From: Ruminococcus flavefaciens
GTDB taxonomy: Bacteria; Bacillota; Clostridia; Oscillospirales; Ruminococcaceae
Assembly (NCBI GenBank): GCA_902796705.1
Contig: CADBQF010000292.1
Location: 1 to 6,549, forward strand
Length of the DNA stretch: 6,549 nucleotides
Direction: 5' to 3'
Part shown: positions 1-5,440 of the stretch, piece after piece
Layout: each line of letters starts with the position of its first letter
How positions within the stretch are numbered: the first letter of the stretch is position 1
The notes under the pieces: generated by a model
The model's database searches: none
What the model saw: only the letters and a program-made list of their open reading frames with translations
Told to the model about the DNA's origin: nothing
Translations under genes and position numbers: made by a program

Positions 1-45
1 AACTGTTTCTAAAAGATCGATAAGATACTGATTTTTTAACGCCAT
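1..45 (-). CDS. N-terminal fragment of a minus-strand gene (possibly glutamate dehydrogenase)
   Basis: Only the first 15 codons are in the window; they read MALKNQYLIDLLETV and continue past base 1. The start is well supported: AAAGGAGG lies at 56-63 on the minus strand, 10 bases before the ATG, and a consensus promoter lies at 93-121. A short amphipathic N-terminus ending in LLETV resembles the start of clostridial NADP-dependent glutamate dehydrogenases, which usually begin with a helix ending in a similar ETVKKRN-type motif. That resemblance is from memory and covers 15 residues, so it is a hint and not an identification. The gene is divergent from the membrane protein gene at 360-944. Confidence 0.75.
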   Translation of the reverse strand, partial: MALKNQYLIDLLETV

Positions 46-92
46 TGTTAAAAAACCTCCTTTAATAAATTCTGCTTTCGCAGTTCACATAA

Positions 93-121
93 ATTATAAC
101 ACTGCCGGGAAATTTTTGCAA
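93..121 (-). promoter_or_regulatory. Sigma-A promoter of the minus-strand gene at 1-45
   Basis: On the minus strand TTGCAA (116-121) is followed after exactly 17 bases by TATAAT (93-98), and a TG one base before the -10 makes it an extended -10. The expected transcript start is near base 86, giving a leader of about 40 bases. That leader contains a small CTGC-GAAA-GCAG hairpin with a GNRA loop (72-83) just ahead of the ribosome binding site. Confidence 0.8.
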
Positions 122-125
122 TACT

Positions 126-318
126 TTATTGTGATAAAATTCACTCTTAAAAATATTTCGGCATACGAACCATGAAAATCTACAATCTACGGAATTATAT
201 AGCGATTTCGACCAATATTGAAAATATTGCATCAGCAGGTGTGGAACTGTCTTCTGATGTTTATAAATATATCATTTTTGGAAAATGTCACATGGTTTTC
301 ACTGAATCATCACAATAA
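126..318. repeat. Perfect 10-bp inverted repeat flanking the divergent intergenic region
   Basis: TTATTGTGAT at 126-135 is the exact reverse complement of ATCACAATAA at 309-318. The left copy sits 4 bases upstream of the leftward -35 box and the right copy ends 5 bases before the rightward -10 box. The right copy is also part of a small ATCAC/GTGAT palindrome (309-324) that overlaps the -10. The sites could bind one regulator of both genes, but their different distances from the two promoters and the AT-richness make coincidence possible. Confidence 0.35.
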
Positions 319-320
319 GG

Positions 321-329
321 TGATATACT
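321..329 (+). promoter_or_regulatory. Extended -10 promoter of the membrane protein gene
   Basis: TGATATACT contains TATACT (324-329) with a TG one base upstream, the extended -10 arrangement. No good -35 is seen at 17 bases (ACTGAA at 301-306), which is tolerable for an extended -10 promoter. The expected start near base 336 gives a leader of about 24 bases before the ATG at 360, which means the in-frame ATG at 345 would lie almost at the transcript end. Confidence 0.55.
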
Positions 330-359
330 CGTGAAAATTATTTAATGCGAGGTTTTTTT

Positions 360-944
360 ATGTCTGATATAAATTCCGCTCCGGGCGGAGAAGCTCCCAA
401 GACGAAAATGCGTGGGCCGTTTAAGTTTCTTCTTGGTCTTCTGATACTGTTATTTGCGGCTGCTGCAGTGATCGCAGTCGTTACAATAAGGTCAAACAAT
501 CCTAAGGGCGTTCTGAAAAAATACTGTAAGGCACTCAATGACGTAGATGTTATAGAATTCTATAACTGTACGACTGCAAAGGCAGACGGCATTCAGCTTG
601 ATCTAAATAAGGCGGAATACGACAGCGTGGTCGAGTACATGAAAGCACTCAAAAAAGGCTGCGGCGGCGATGTTCAGATCAAGAAAACGAAAGTTAAAAA
701 GATCAGGGATTTTGAAGATACTGACGAATATGACTTTATCATGGCATCGTATAAGGAGAGAGGCCTTGATATCGATATAAAGGCAATGTCCGAGATCAAT
801 GTCACGTTTGAAAATGCCGGAAAGGTAAGGCTCGTTGCCTATAAAGCCGGAAAAACATGGGTTATCTTTGATAATGAGTTTATGCAGTATGTAAGCAATA
901 AGGGCGAATATGTCTACAGTATCCCCGGAAAACGTCTTGGATAA
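360..944 (+). CDS. Single-pass membrane protein with an extracytoplasmic domain, function unknown
   Basis: The product is 194 aa. I chose the ATG at 360 because GAGG (349-352) lies 7 bases before it; the upstream in-frame ATG at 345 has no ribosome binding site and sits beside the transcript start. Residues 1-20 are hydrophilic with K14, K16 and R18 before a hydrophobic segment at about 21-42, so the N-terminus should be cytoplasmic and residues 43-194 outside. There is no lipobox cysteine, so the segment is an anchor and not a lipoprotein signal. The outer part starts with GVLKKYCKALNDVD, the kind of helix that opens NTF2-like/DUF4878-like domains in clostridial surface proteins, and ends in alternating beta-type stretches. 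That fold is an inference. It is a monocistronic gene closed by the terminator at 951-976. No enzyme motif is visible. Confidence 0.85.
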   Translation: MSDINSAPGGEAPKTKMRGPFKFLLGLLILLFAAAAVIAVVTIRSNNPKGVLKKYCKALNDVDVIEFYNCTTAKADGIQLDLNKAEYDSVVEYMKALKKGCGGDVQIKKTKVKKIRDFEDTDEYDFIMASYKERGLDIDIKAMSEINVTFENAGKVRLVAYKAGKTWVIFDNEFMQYVSNKGEYVYSIPGKRLG

Positions 945-950
945 AAAGAA

Positions 951-976
951 AAGGTCTGCTAAGGCAGGCCTTTTTT
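951..976. terminator. Bidirectional intrinsic terminator between converging genes
   Basis: AAGGTCTGC (951-959) pairs with GCAGGCCTT (964-972) around a TAAG loop, giving nine pairs including one G-U, followed by a T run to 976. On the minus strand the same stem is followed by TTCTTTTTA. It lies 6 bases after the plus-strand stop at 944 and 12 bases beyond the minus-strand stop at 989, so it can end both transcripts. Confidence 0.88.
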
Positions 977-988
977 ATATGTGTTTTA

Positions 989-1594
989 TTACTCAAATAC
1001 AGGTTTTTCAAAGATTATTACTATTTGATCAGCGGTTGAATTGAATTCAACGTTTCCCAATATTCTGGAATTTTTACCGACCTCATTAGTAAAAATATTT
1101 ACAACACGATATCCTTTGTTAGAATAAATATCTAATACTTTTTTTAGAGTAACAAGATCTGTTTTGCCATTAATATCTTTGATTGCTTCAACAGCGTATT
1201 CATATTTGAGAGATTTTTGATAATTGATATTCTTTTTTATTGTATTTAATAATGCTACATTTAACACCGTGTTAAGTTCATTTTCTGTCATATCATCTAA
1301 ATGGTTTACGGTTTTATATTTTTTTGCCATTGATTTGGTGACGTTGACAAGTGTATTCCTTAAAGTTTGAGAATCCATTGATTCCAGCAGTTGTTTTGCC
1401 ATATCAAAGTTGTTTTGATTGATTTCGTATCCGGATTTTGTTAAAAAATCTATAATTATTTCTCTGGTAAGTATTATTTCACCAGTTGAATATACATTAT
1501 TTCCTTCATCTTCTATTTCTATTTCTTCTTGAAATGGTTCAACTAATTCTGGATATTTATTTAGTTCTCTTAATAAGAATTCTTTAATATTCAT
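989..1594 (-). CDS. Protein with a DUF4177-like C-terminal region, last gene of the lacI operon
   Basis: The product is 201 aa, probably cytosolic, with no signal peptide or membrane segment. Residues 1-120 are largely helical and acidic (EEIEIEDE at 23-30) and match no family I know. Residues about 130-201 have the layout of DUF4177-like domains: an opening strand KYEYAVEAIKD, a helix with LKKVLDIYSNKGYRVVNIFTNE, then a closing strand QIVIIFEKP. The family has no assigned function. The start ATG at 1592-1594 has AGGTGAG at 1600-1606. It begins 19 bases after the DUF5662 gene ends, so co-transcription is likely. The coding DNA is far more AT-rich than its neighbours (11 G/C of 60 bases at 1201-1260, against 28 of 60 at 1681-1740), which suggests a separate origin. 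Confidence 0.85.
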   Translation of the reverse strand: MNIKEFLLRELNKYPELVEPFQEEIEIEDEGNNVYSTGEIILTREIIIDFLTKSGYEINQNNFDMAKQLLESMDSQTLRNTLVNVTKSMAKKYKTVNHLDDMTENELNTVLNVALLNTIKKNINYQKSLKYEYAVEAIKDINGKTDLVTLKKVLDIYSNKGYRVVNIFTNEVGKNSRILGNVEFNSTADQIVIIFEKPVFE

Positions 1595-1613
1595 AATTAC
1601 TCACCTACATTAG

Positions 1614-2156
1614 CTATATGTGTTTTTTCCTCACAAGTCTCCTGATATAGCTGAAGGTATAGTCCTCGCCCTTTTCAGCGAGCATACGCAGGAGAAATTC
1701 AAGTCTGTGTGAGGTCGATGCCTCTATCATTCGTGTGTTCTTTGAACGGAGAAAATACTTCAGCGGGCAGTCGTCTGTATATTTTTCCTTGTTGTAAGTC
1801 TTTGAAGCAGCCACACGGTCGCAGAACATTTCGATGAGGTACTTGTCGGGCATTCTGACGGGTTCGAGTTTTTTCGTGACGGTGTTGTAGTCTGTCCAGT
1901 ACTCGAAGTGATGCTTGTTCCTGCCCTTGTGGTGCATCCATGCCTTTGAGTAGCCGATGACCTCACGTTCTTTTTCGTTGGGGCTTCTGTCGCCCTGAAA
2001 GTACAGCACGCCGGGGATAAATTCAGTAGGGGAGAACTTCGACAGGTCGTGGATAAGGCCTCTGCCCCATATACCTGCCCGGAAGCAGTTCTCTCTGACT
2101 TTTTTCCTGTGTTTGAGTATTGTAGTGAGATGACCTATGAAATTATGTATCAGCAT
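1614..2156 (-). CDS. DUF5662 family protein
   Basis: The 180-aa product fits the DUF5662 family in length and sequence: the N-terminal HNFIGHLTTILKHRKKV helix, GLIHDLSKFSPTEF (34-46), the histidine-rich MHHKGRNKHHFEYW (74-87) and MPDKYLIEMFCDRVAASKTY (102-121). Clustered H36-D37, H75-H76, H82-H83 and D113 look like a metal site of the HD-domain type. That is inference; no activity is established for the family as far as I know, and some entries are mislabelled as catalase. There is no signal peptide, so it should be cytosolic. AGGAGG (2164-2169) lies 7 bases before the ATG and overlaps the stop codon of the LacI gene, so the two are co-transcribed and probably translationally coupled. A basic C-terminus (RRLVRKKHI) ends the protein. 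Confidence 0.9.
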   Translation of the reverse strand: MLIHNFIGHLTTILKHRKKVRENCFRAGIWGRGLIHDLSKFSPTEFIPGVLYFQGDRSPNEKEREVIGYSKAWMHHKGRNKHHFEYWTDYNTVTKKLEPVRMPDKYLIEMFCDRVAASKTYNKEKYTDDCPLKYFLRSKNTRMIEASTSHRLEFLLRMLAEKGEDYTFSYIRRLVRKKHI

Positions 2157-2163
2157 CGAAGTT

Positions 2164-2170
2164 CCTCCTA
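2164..2170 (-). promoter_or_regulatory. Ribosome binding site of the DUF5662 gene overlapping the lacI-type stop codon
   Basis: On the minus strand TAGGAGG contains both the TAG stop of the repressor (2168-2170) and the AGGAGG of the next gene (2164-2169). Ribosomes finishing the repressor would be placed on the next start 11 bases on, which ties the dose of the two proteins together. Confidence 0.85.
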
Positions 2171-3190
2171 ATTGATATCAAGAACGCTGTTTTTCACGAT
2201 GAGTTTTCCGCTGATTATCCTGCGTCCCTCGGAGTATTCCGGATCAGCGAGCTTTTTCATCATTATCTCAACAGAGGATTCAGCCATTTTTCTGATATCG
2301 ACTTCGACGGTAGTGATAGTCGGGATACAGATGCTCGATACGGTGTAGTTATCATATCCCACAACGGAGATATCTTCCGGAACACGTATCCCTTTTGATT
2401 TGAGTGCTGATATGACACGGAACGCAGTCTCGTCGCAGTTGCACACGAAAGCTGTCGGCATCTCCTCCGGGAATTCGAGCTTGTCGAGGAAAAGCACGCT
2501 TCCTGAGCGGTCGTCCAAACGCCAGTCGGAGCGGTATTCCAGACCGTTCTCCATGATACATTTGATATATCCGAGGAAGCGGTCGTTGATGCTGCTCGTT
2601 GCGTTGATATTGCCGAAGAATCCGATCTTTCTATGGCCTTTCTCCACGAGGTAGTCAGTGAGGATATAGCCTCCGTGGAAGCTGTCCGAGTTTACCGAAT
2701 CGATATCGAACCGGCTGTCATAGAAATCGACAAAAACGAGAGGAATGTCAATCTTGCTCAGTTCACGGATATAGCTCCTGCTGACCTGACCGATAACGAA
2801 TAAACCGTCGGCTTTGCCCTCAGTCACGACATTCGGGAGTATCCCTTCCTTTTCGGTATCGGTCCTGATTATCTCGTAGATAGTCGAGAGGTTATGCTCC
2901 GAGAGGCAGTTTGAGATATCGGCAGTAAGCTGCCAGTAAAAAGTACCTCTTGCACCGACGAACAGTTCAGATGTAATGATACCGATGTTCTTGCCTGCTC
3001 TTTGCAGGTCATTTTTTCTGTTGTTTGATTTTGTATTTGACGGCCGGTAGCCCATTTTGTCTGCTGTTTCGCAGATCTTCCGACGCATCTGTTCGCTCAC
3101 GCCGTCACGACCGGCGAGGGCGTTTGAAACTGTGACAACGCTGACTCCGAGCTTGTTGGCGATGTCAAGCATTTTGACTCCGTTTTTCAT
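2168..3190 (-). CDS. LacI-family transcriptional repressor
   Basis: The 340-aa product has the standard length and layout of the LacI/GalR family. Residues 7-50 form the DNA-binding headpiece: MLDIANKLGVSVVTVSNALAG is the helix-turn-helix, followed by EQMRRKICETADKMGYRPS. Residues about 68-340 form the periplasmic-binding-protein-like sensor, with ADGLFVIG (127-134), the R204 region of NDRFLGY, CDETA (252-256) and VVGYDN with D280, the residue that often touches a sugar ligand. The linker at 51-66 is lysine/asparagine-rich and lacks the usual hinge-helix pattern. The ligand cannot be told. The ATG at 3190 has GGTGG at 3198-3202; the internal ATG at 3172 also has GGAG upstream but would cut too close to the helix-turn-helix. 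No sugar transporter or hydrolase gene adjoins it; the operon partners are DUF5662 and the DUF4177-like protein. Palindromes in its leader suggest autoregulation. Confidence 0.95.
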   Translation of the reverse strand: MKNGVKMLDIANKLGVSVVTVSNALAGRDGVSEQMRRKICETADKMGYRPSNTKSNNRKNDLQRAGKNIGIITSELFVGARGTFYWQLTADISNCLSEHNLSTIYEIIRTDTEKEGILPNVVTEGKADGLFVIGQVSRSYIRELSKIDIPLVFVDFYDSRFDIDSVNSDSFHGGYILTDYLVEKGHRKIGFFGNINATSSINDRFLGYIKCIMENGLEYRSDWRLDDRSGSVLFLDKLEFPEEMPTAFVCNCDETAFRVISALKSKGIRVPEDISVVGYDNYTVSSICIPTITTVEVDIRKMAESSVEIMMKKLADPEYSEGRRIISGKLIVKNSVLDIN

Positions 3191-3201
3191 TGATTTACCA
3201 C

Positions 3202-3286
3202 CACTTTACTGCTATCGTTCCCGAAAGTGAAACGATAGATACTCTGCTAAAAACATTATACATTATTTAATTAAAAAAGTAAAGTG
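3202..3286. promoter_or_regulatory. Candidate operator cluster: interleaved inverted repeats in the repressor leader and promoter
   Basis: Three overlapping symmetries are visible. CTATCGTT (3212-3219) and AACGATAG (3231-3238) form a perfect 8-bp inverted repeat with an 11-base spacer. CACTTT (3202-3207) and AAAGTG (3224-3229) form a second one interleaved with it. CACTTTACT (3202-3210) and AGTAAAGTG (3278-3286) form a perfect 9-bp inverted repeat 67 bases apart, the outer copy covering the -35 box. LacI-family repressors commonly bind palindromes near their own promoters, so autoregulation is the simplest reading. As RNA, the interleaved arms could pair as a pseudoknot next to the GGTGG ribosome binding site. 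Confidence 0.55.
3255..3283 (-). promoter_or_regulatory. Sigma-A promoter of the lacI-type operon
   Basis: On the minus strand TTTACT (3278-3283) is followed after 17 bases by a perfect TATAAT (3255-3260). The transcript should begin near 3248, giving a leader of about 58 bases. The -35 box lies inside CACTTTACT (3278-3286), the exact inverted copy of 3202-3210. Confidence 0.75.
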
Positions 3287-3352
3287 CATAAATATAGATT
3301 TGTAGGAATCGTCAATCCTGAAAGTCAGTTTTTATGTATAAAAGCCAAATGT

Positions 3353-3370
3353 GACAGACGAAAGTCTGCC
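3353..3370 (-). terminator. Hairpin just after the small gene, possible weak terminator
   Basis: On the minus strand GGCAGAC-TTTC-GTCTGTC forms a 7-bp stem with one G-U pair, starting 6 bases beyond the stop at 3376. The following bases are ACATTTGGCTTTTAT, which is not a proper T run, so termination would be weak. It may instead protect the 3' end of the short transcript. Confidence 0.4.
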
Positions 3371-3375
3371 GCATA

Positions 3376-3537
3376 TCAGCTTTTCTCCTCCGGGAGATAG
3401 GGGTAGATGTTTTCGTATGAGTTTATTTCTTCGCCGTCATTTAAGCCGGAGGGGATAAGACCTGTCATATCTCCCCACGATGCAGCCGGAAAGAGATAAC
3501 CGTCATTCTCCGCTGACTTCTTTTCTTTTTCTTTCAT
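3376..3537 (-). CDS. Small 53-aa protein, function unknown
   Basis: The product starts MKEKEKKSAENDGYLFPAAS and ends in NIYPYLPEEKS. I do not recognise a named family. The start at 3537 is chosen because GAGGTG (3544-3549) lies 6 bases before it; an upstream in-frame ATG at 3585 would add 16 residues but has no ribosome binding site and would run through the inverted repeat at 3538-3581. The N-terminus is lysine/glutamate-rich; the middle has a PAASWGDMTGLIPSG stretch and the C-terminus is acidic with tyrosine-proline pairs. There is no cysteine, signal peptide or membrane segment. A charged leader followed by a compact, proline/glycine-rich core could be a peptide precursor or a small binding protein, but no processing enzyme is nearby. 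It is divergent from the Sel1 pair. The strong ribosome binding site argues that it is translated. Confidence 0.6.
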   Translation of the reverse strand: MKEKEKKSAENDGYLFPAASWGDMTGLIPSGLNDGEEINSYENIYPYLPEEKS

Positions 3538-3581
3538 ATATATCACCTCGCTGATAATATATGCCTTATATGGTGATATAT
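3538..3581. repeat. Perfect 10-bp inverted repeat around the ribosome binding site of the small gene
   Basis: ATATATCACC (3538-3547) and GGTGATATAT (3572-3581) are exact reverse complements 24 bases apart. The arm next to the gene contains most of its GAGGTG ribosome binding site. The spacer holds a nested ATATA-AGGCA-TATAT palindrome. A possible minus-strand promoter, TTGCAT (3580-3585), 18 bases, TATATT (3556-3561), would start transcription near 3549 and make the repeat an operator; if transcription starts farther upstream, the RNA would fold and hide the ribosome binding site. Confidence 0.55.
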
Positions 3582-3604
3582 GCAAGGATATATTTTCCTG
3601 ATTA

Positions 3605-3633
3605 TTGACGAAAATGCTTCGTTATGGTATAAT
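3605..3633 (+). promoter_or_regulatory. Strong sigma-A promoter of the Sel1-repeat gene pair
   Basis: TTGACG (3605-3610) and TATAAT (3628-3633) are separated by exactly 17 bases, and TGG before the -10 gives an extended -10. The start is expected near 3640, leaving a leader of about 28 bases before the GTG at 3668. The TTG at 3605 that opens the reading frame is therefore the -35 box and not a start codon. Confidence 0.88.
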
Positions 3634-3654
3634 AAATATGATGTATTTTTTGAC

Positions 3655-3660
3655 AGGAGG
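3655..3660 (+). promoter_or_regulatory. Ribosome binding site that fixes a GTG start
   Basis: A full AGGAGG is placed 7 bases before GTG at 3668-3670. None of the upstream in-frame ATG codons (3614, 3638, 3641) has such a site, and two of them lie at or before the predicted transcript start. Confidence 0.88.
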
Positions 3661-3667
3661 TCTGGAA

Positions 3668-5437
3668 GTGAAAACTATAAATGATATCAGCCTGATAATG
3701 CAGCATTTCTATGAAGCAGCTTCACAGATCGGCGGCCTCAGACAGAACAATATCTTTACGGAGAACGATGACAAGTTCGTCCAGAAGCTAAGGCGTGCCA
3801 TGCCGAACGGCGTTGACGGGGACGAGTTCGTTATATTCCTGTATGACGATACGGTCTTCGGAGGTGCGAAAGAGGGGACTGTCCTTACGAATAAAAGGAT
3901 ATACTGCAAATGCCTTATGGAGAAGCAGCAGGCTGTCCCGTTCGATTCTGTATTGTCTTTCAGGATAGCGAAGAACAGCTACGGTCATCAGCTATATGCG
4001 AAACTGTCGGACGGCTCAAGCATCAAATGTCTTGAGATGCTCAACGGCAATTGCAGCACTACAGGCAGATTCAGACAGATTGTCGATGTCATTACCGGCA
4101 TGATAAATTTCATCTGCGGTACGCATTTCGGACAGGCAGCCGGAAATACGAATAATGATATATACGATGAAGCAGTTTACAATACATATACAGGAGAGGG
4201 GGAGGCACGTATGCAGTCGATCGGCGGAAATACACAGGCTTTCAGCGGCGAGCCGTCAGGCAGTGCGGAAAATCTTTTCATAGAGGGAATGGATTATTAC
4301 AACCGGGGAGATATAGAACAGGCTGTCAGATATCTCAGCCGCTCGGCAGACCTCGGAAATGTCGTTGCAATGTGCAGGCTCGGAAATTTCTACAACTATG
4401 GCAGAGGAGTCTCAAAAGATATCCGCAAGTCGTATGAATGGTACAGAAAAGCCGCCGCCCACGGAAGCGACGAGGGACGCAAAATGTCCGACCGCCTTGC
4501 ATCGATGCTCGGTGAAACTCCTATGTATCAGCATCAGCAGTCCGTTCCGCCTCCGATGCCCGTTCAGCAGGAACGTGTACAGGTGACCAGCCAGTCAGAA
4601 CTCCTTTTCAATGAGGGAATGGAATCATATAATCAGGGCAATACTGAGGAAGCTGTGCGTATTCTCACCCGTGCAGCCGGTCTCGGAAGTACTGCTGCAA
4701 TGTGCAGGCTCGGAAATTTCTATAACTACGGCAGAGGTGTCGAAAAGGACATCAGCAAGTCGTATGAATGGTATAAAAAAGCCGCCGACCTCGGAAGCGA
4801 CGAGGGACAGAAAATGTCCGAAAGACTCTCTTCAAAGCTCGGAAACAATGCTTCTTCCGATCAGGCAAGGAATGACCAGCTCAGCAGGCTCGTCCAGACG
4901 CTCGCTCAGCATAACGAACAGAGGAATTCTCCTTTCGACAATATGCAGAGCGTTCCCGATCCGTATGCCGGTAAGAATACTTCCTCACAGTGTCTGATGA
5001 GCTGCAAAGCCTGCGGCTCTGAATGGAATCCCGGCAGGAACACTTCTGTAATGACAGTATGTCCCTTCTGCGGAGCGTCGCTCAATGAAGCTGCCGACAA
5101 GTCGAAAAAGGACGGCAGCAGCAAATTCTCCGACGAAATGGCTCAGGCTATATCAGATATAATCCGTGATTACGGCAGGGATATCATAAAGCAGAGCAGC
5201 CGCTTCACTGCGATGTTCGCTGACTATGCACCAAAACTGCGTCAGGAGAAGAAGATGATAGAAATCGCTCTCGCAGAGCGTGTTGCCGATATCATTCTCG
5301 ATGATTCGCTGGATACTGACATGAGATACGAAAAATTCCGCTCACGCATGGCAGATACTCTTATCCGTGAAGATGCAGCAGAGCGTCTTATAAACTGCTT
5401 TGCATCGGCTTACGGCTGGGCGAAAGGAGATGCCTGA
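3668..5437 (+). CDS. PH-like / Sel1-repeat / zinc-ribbon protein with a novel C-terminal domain
   Basis: The product is 589 aa from the GTG start, with no signal peptide or membrane segment, so probably cytosolic. Residues about 30-150 resemble bacterial PH-type domains (DEFVIFLYDDTVFGGAKEG, then TNKRIYCKCL, PFDSVLSFRI and LYAKLSDGSSIK). Residues 201-282 and 311-392 are two copies of one TPR/Sel1 module sharing MCRLGNFYNYGRGV and KSYEWY, joined by a Pro/Gln-rich linker. A zinc ribbon follows with C446-x2-C449 and C465-x2-C468 (CKAC, CPFC). Residues about 486-589 form a helical domain with DYGRDII (501-507), ADYAPKLRQEKK and REDAAERLINCFASAYGW. The same motif ends the next protein. Sel1 repeats are protein-interaction scaffolds, so an adaptor role is likely, but the partner is unknown. 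The next ATG lies 3 bases after the stop, so the two form an operon. Confidence 0.92.
   Translation: MKTINDISLIMQHFYEAASQIGGLRQNNIFTENDDKFVQKLRRAMPNGVDGDEFVIFLYDDTVFGGAKEGTVLTNKRIYCKCLMEKQQAVPFDSVLSFRIAKNSYGHQLYAKLSDGSSIKCLEMLNGNCSTTGRFRQIVDVITGMINFICGTHFGQAAGNTNNDIYDEAVYNTYTGEGEARMQSIGGNTQAFSGEPSGSAENLFIEGMDYYNRGDIEQAVRYLSRSADLGNVVAMCRLGNFYNYGRGVSKDIRKSYEWYRKAAAHGSDEGRKMSDRLASMLGETPMYQHQQSVPPPMPVQQERVQVTSQSELLFNEGMESYNQGNTEEAVRILTRAAGLGSTAAMCRLGNFYNYGRGVEKDISKSYEWYKKAADLGSDEGQKMSERLSSKLGNNASSDQARNDQLSRLVQTLAQHNEQRNSPFDNMQSVPDPYAGKNTSSQCLMSCKACGSEWNPGRNTSVMTVCPFCGASLNEAADKSKKDGSSKFSDEMAQAISDIIRDYGRDIIKQSSRFTAMFADYAPKLRQEKKMIEIALAERVADIILDDSLDTDMRYEKFRSRMADTLIREDAAERLINCFASAYGWAKGDA
4268..4843 (+). 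repeat. Internal direct duplication of a TPR/Sel1 module
   Basis: The 82-codon units at 4268-4513 and 4598-4843 are in the same frame, 330 bases apart. Aligned without gaps, 58 of 82 residues are identical by my count. The DNA is also alike: bases 4366-4392 and 4696-4722 are the same 27-mer, and AAGTCGTATGAATGGTA recurs. The first halves have drifted more than the second. The DNA identity suggests a fairly recent duplication or continued gene conversion. Confidence 0.88.
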
Positions 5438-5440
5438 CCT

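Larger units (their letters stand above)
46..359. other. Divergent intergenic region without a convincing gene
   Basis: This AT-rich stretch carries the promoter and ribosome binding site of the leftward gene (56-121) and the promoter and ribosome binding site of the rightward gene (321-352). Between them, 172-318 is an open frame of 48 codons from an ATG, but no Shine-Dalgarno precedes it and its product resembles nothing I know, so I do not call it a gene. A 7-bp inverted repeat with a 3-base loop, CAATATT-GAA-AATATTG, lies at 213-229, and a 10-bp inverted repeat links 126-135 to 309-318. I see no RNA gene here. Confidence 0.6.

Noticed and set aside
345..359. Upstream ATG extending the membrane protein by five residues
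   Set aside because: There is no ribosome binding site before it, and its own codons contain the GAGG that serves the ATG at 360.
338..538. Minus-strand open frame of 66 codons
   Set aside because: It is antisense to the start of the membrane protein gene, covers its ribosome binding site and has no promoter or Shine-Dalgarno of its own.
1699..1966. Two minus-strand open frames inside the DUF5662 gene
   Set aside because: They are out-of-frame shadows of a recognisable family gene, with low-complexity products rich in R, T and Q.
2352..2654. Open frames on both strands inside the LacI-type gene
   Set aside because: The repressor frame is unambiguous through this region, and neither alternative has a ribosome binding site or a recognisable product.
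3538..3585. N-terminal extension of the small protein from the ATG at 3585
   Set aside because: No Shine-Dalgarno precedes it, and the added 16 codons coincide with the inverted repeat and a possible promoter.
3709..3988. Minus-strand open frames opposite the PH-like region
   Set aside because: They are antisense shadows with no start signals; the plus frame has clear domain structure.
4359..5124. Plus-strand frames at 4359-4586 and 4611-4997 that resemble each other, and a minus frame at 4906-5124
   Set aside because: The two plus frames are alike only because both lie over the duplicated Sel1 modules in the wrong frame; the minus frame is antisense to the zinc ribbon.
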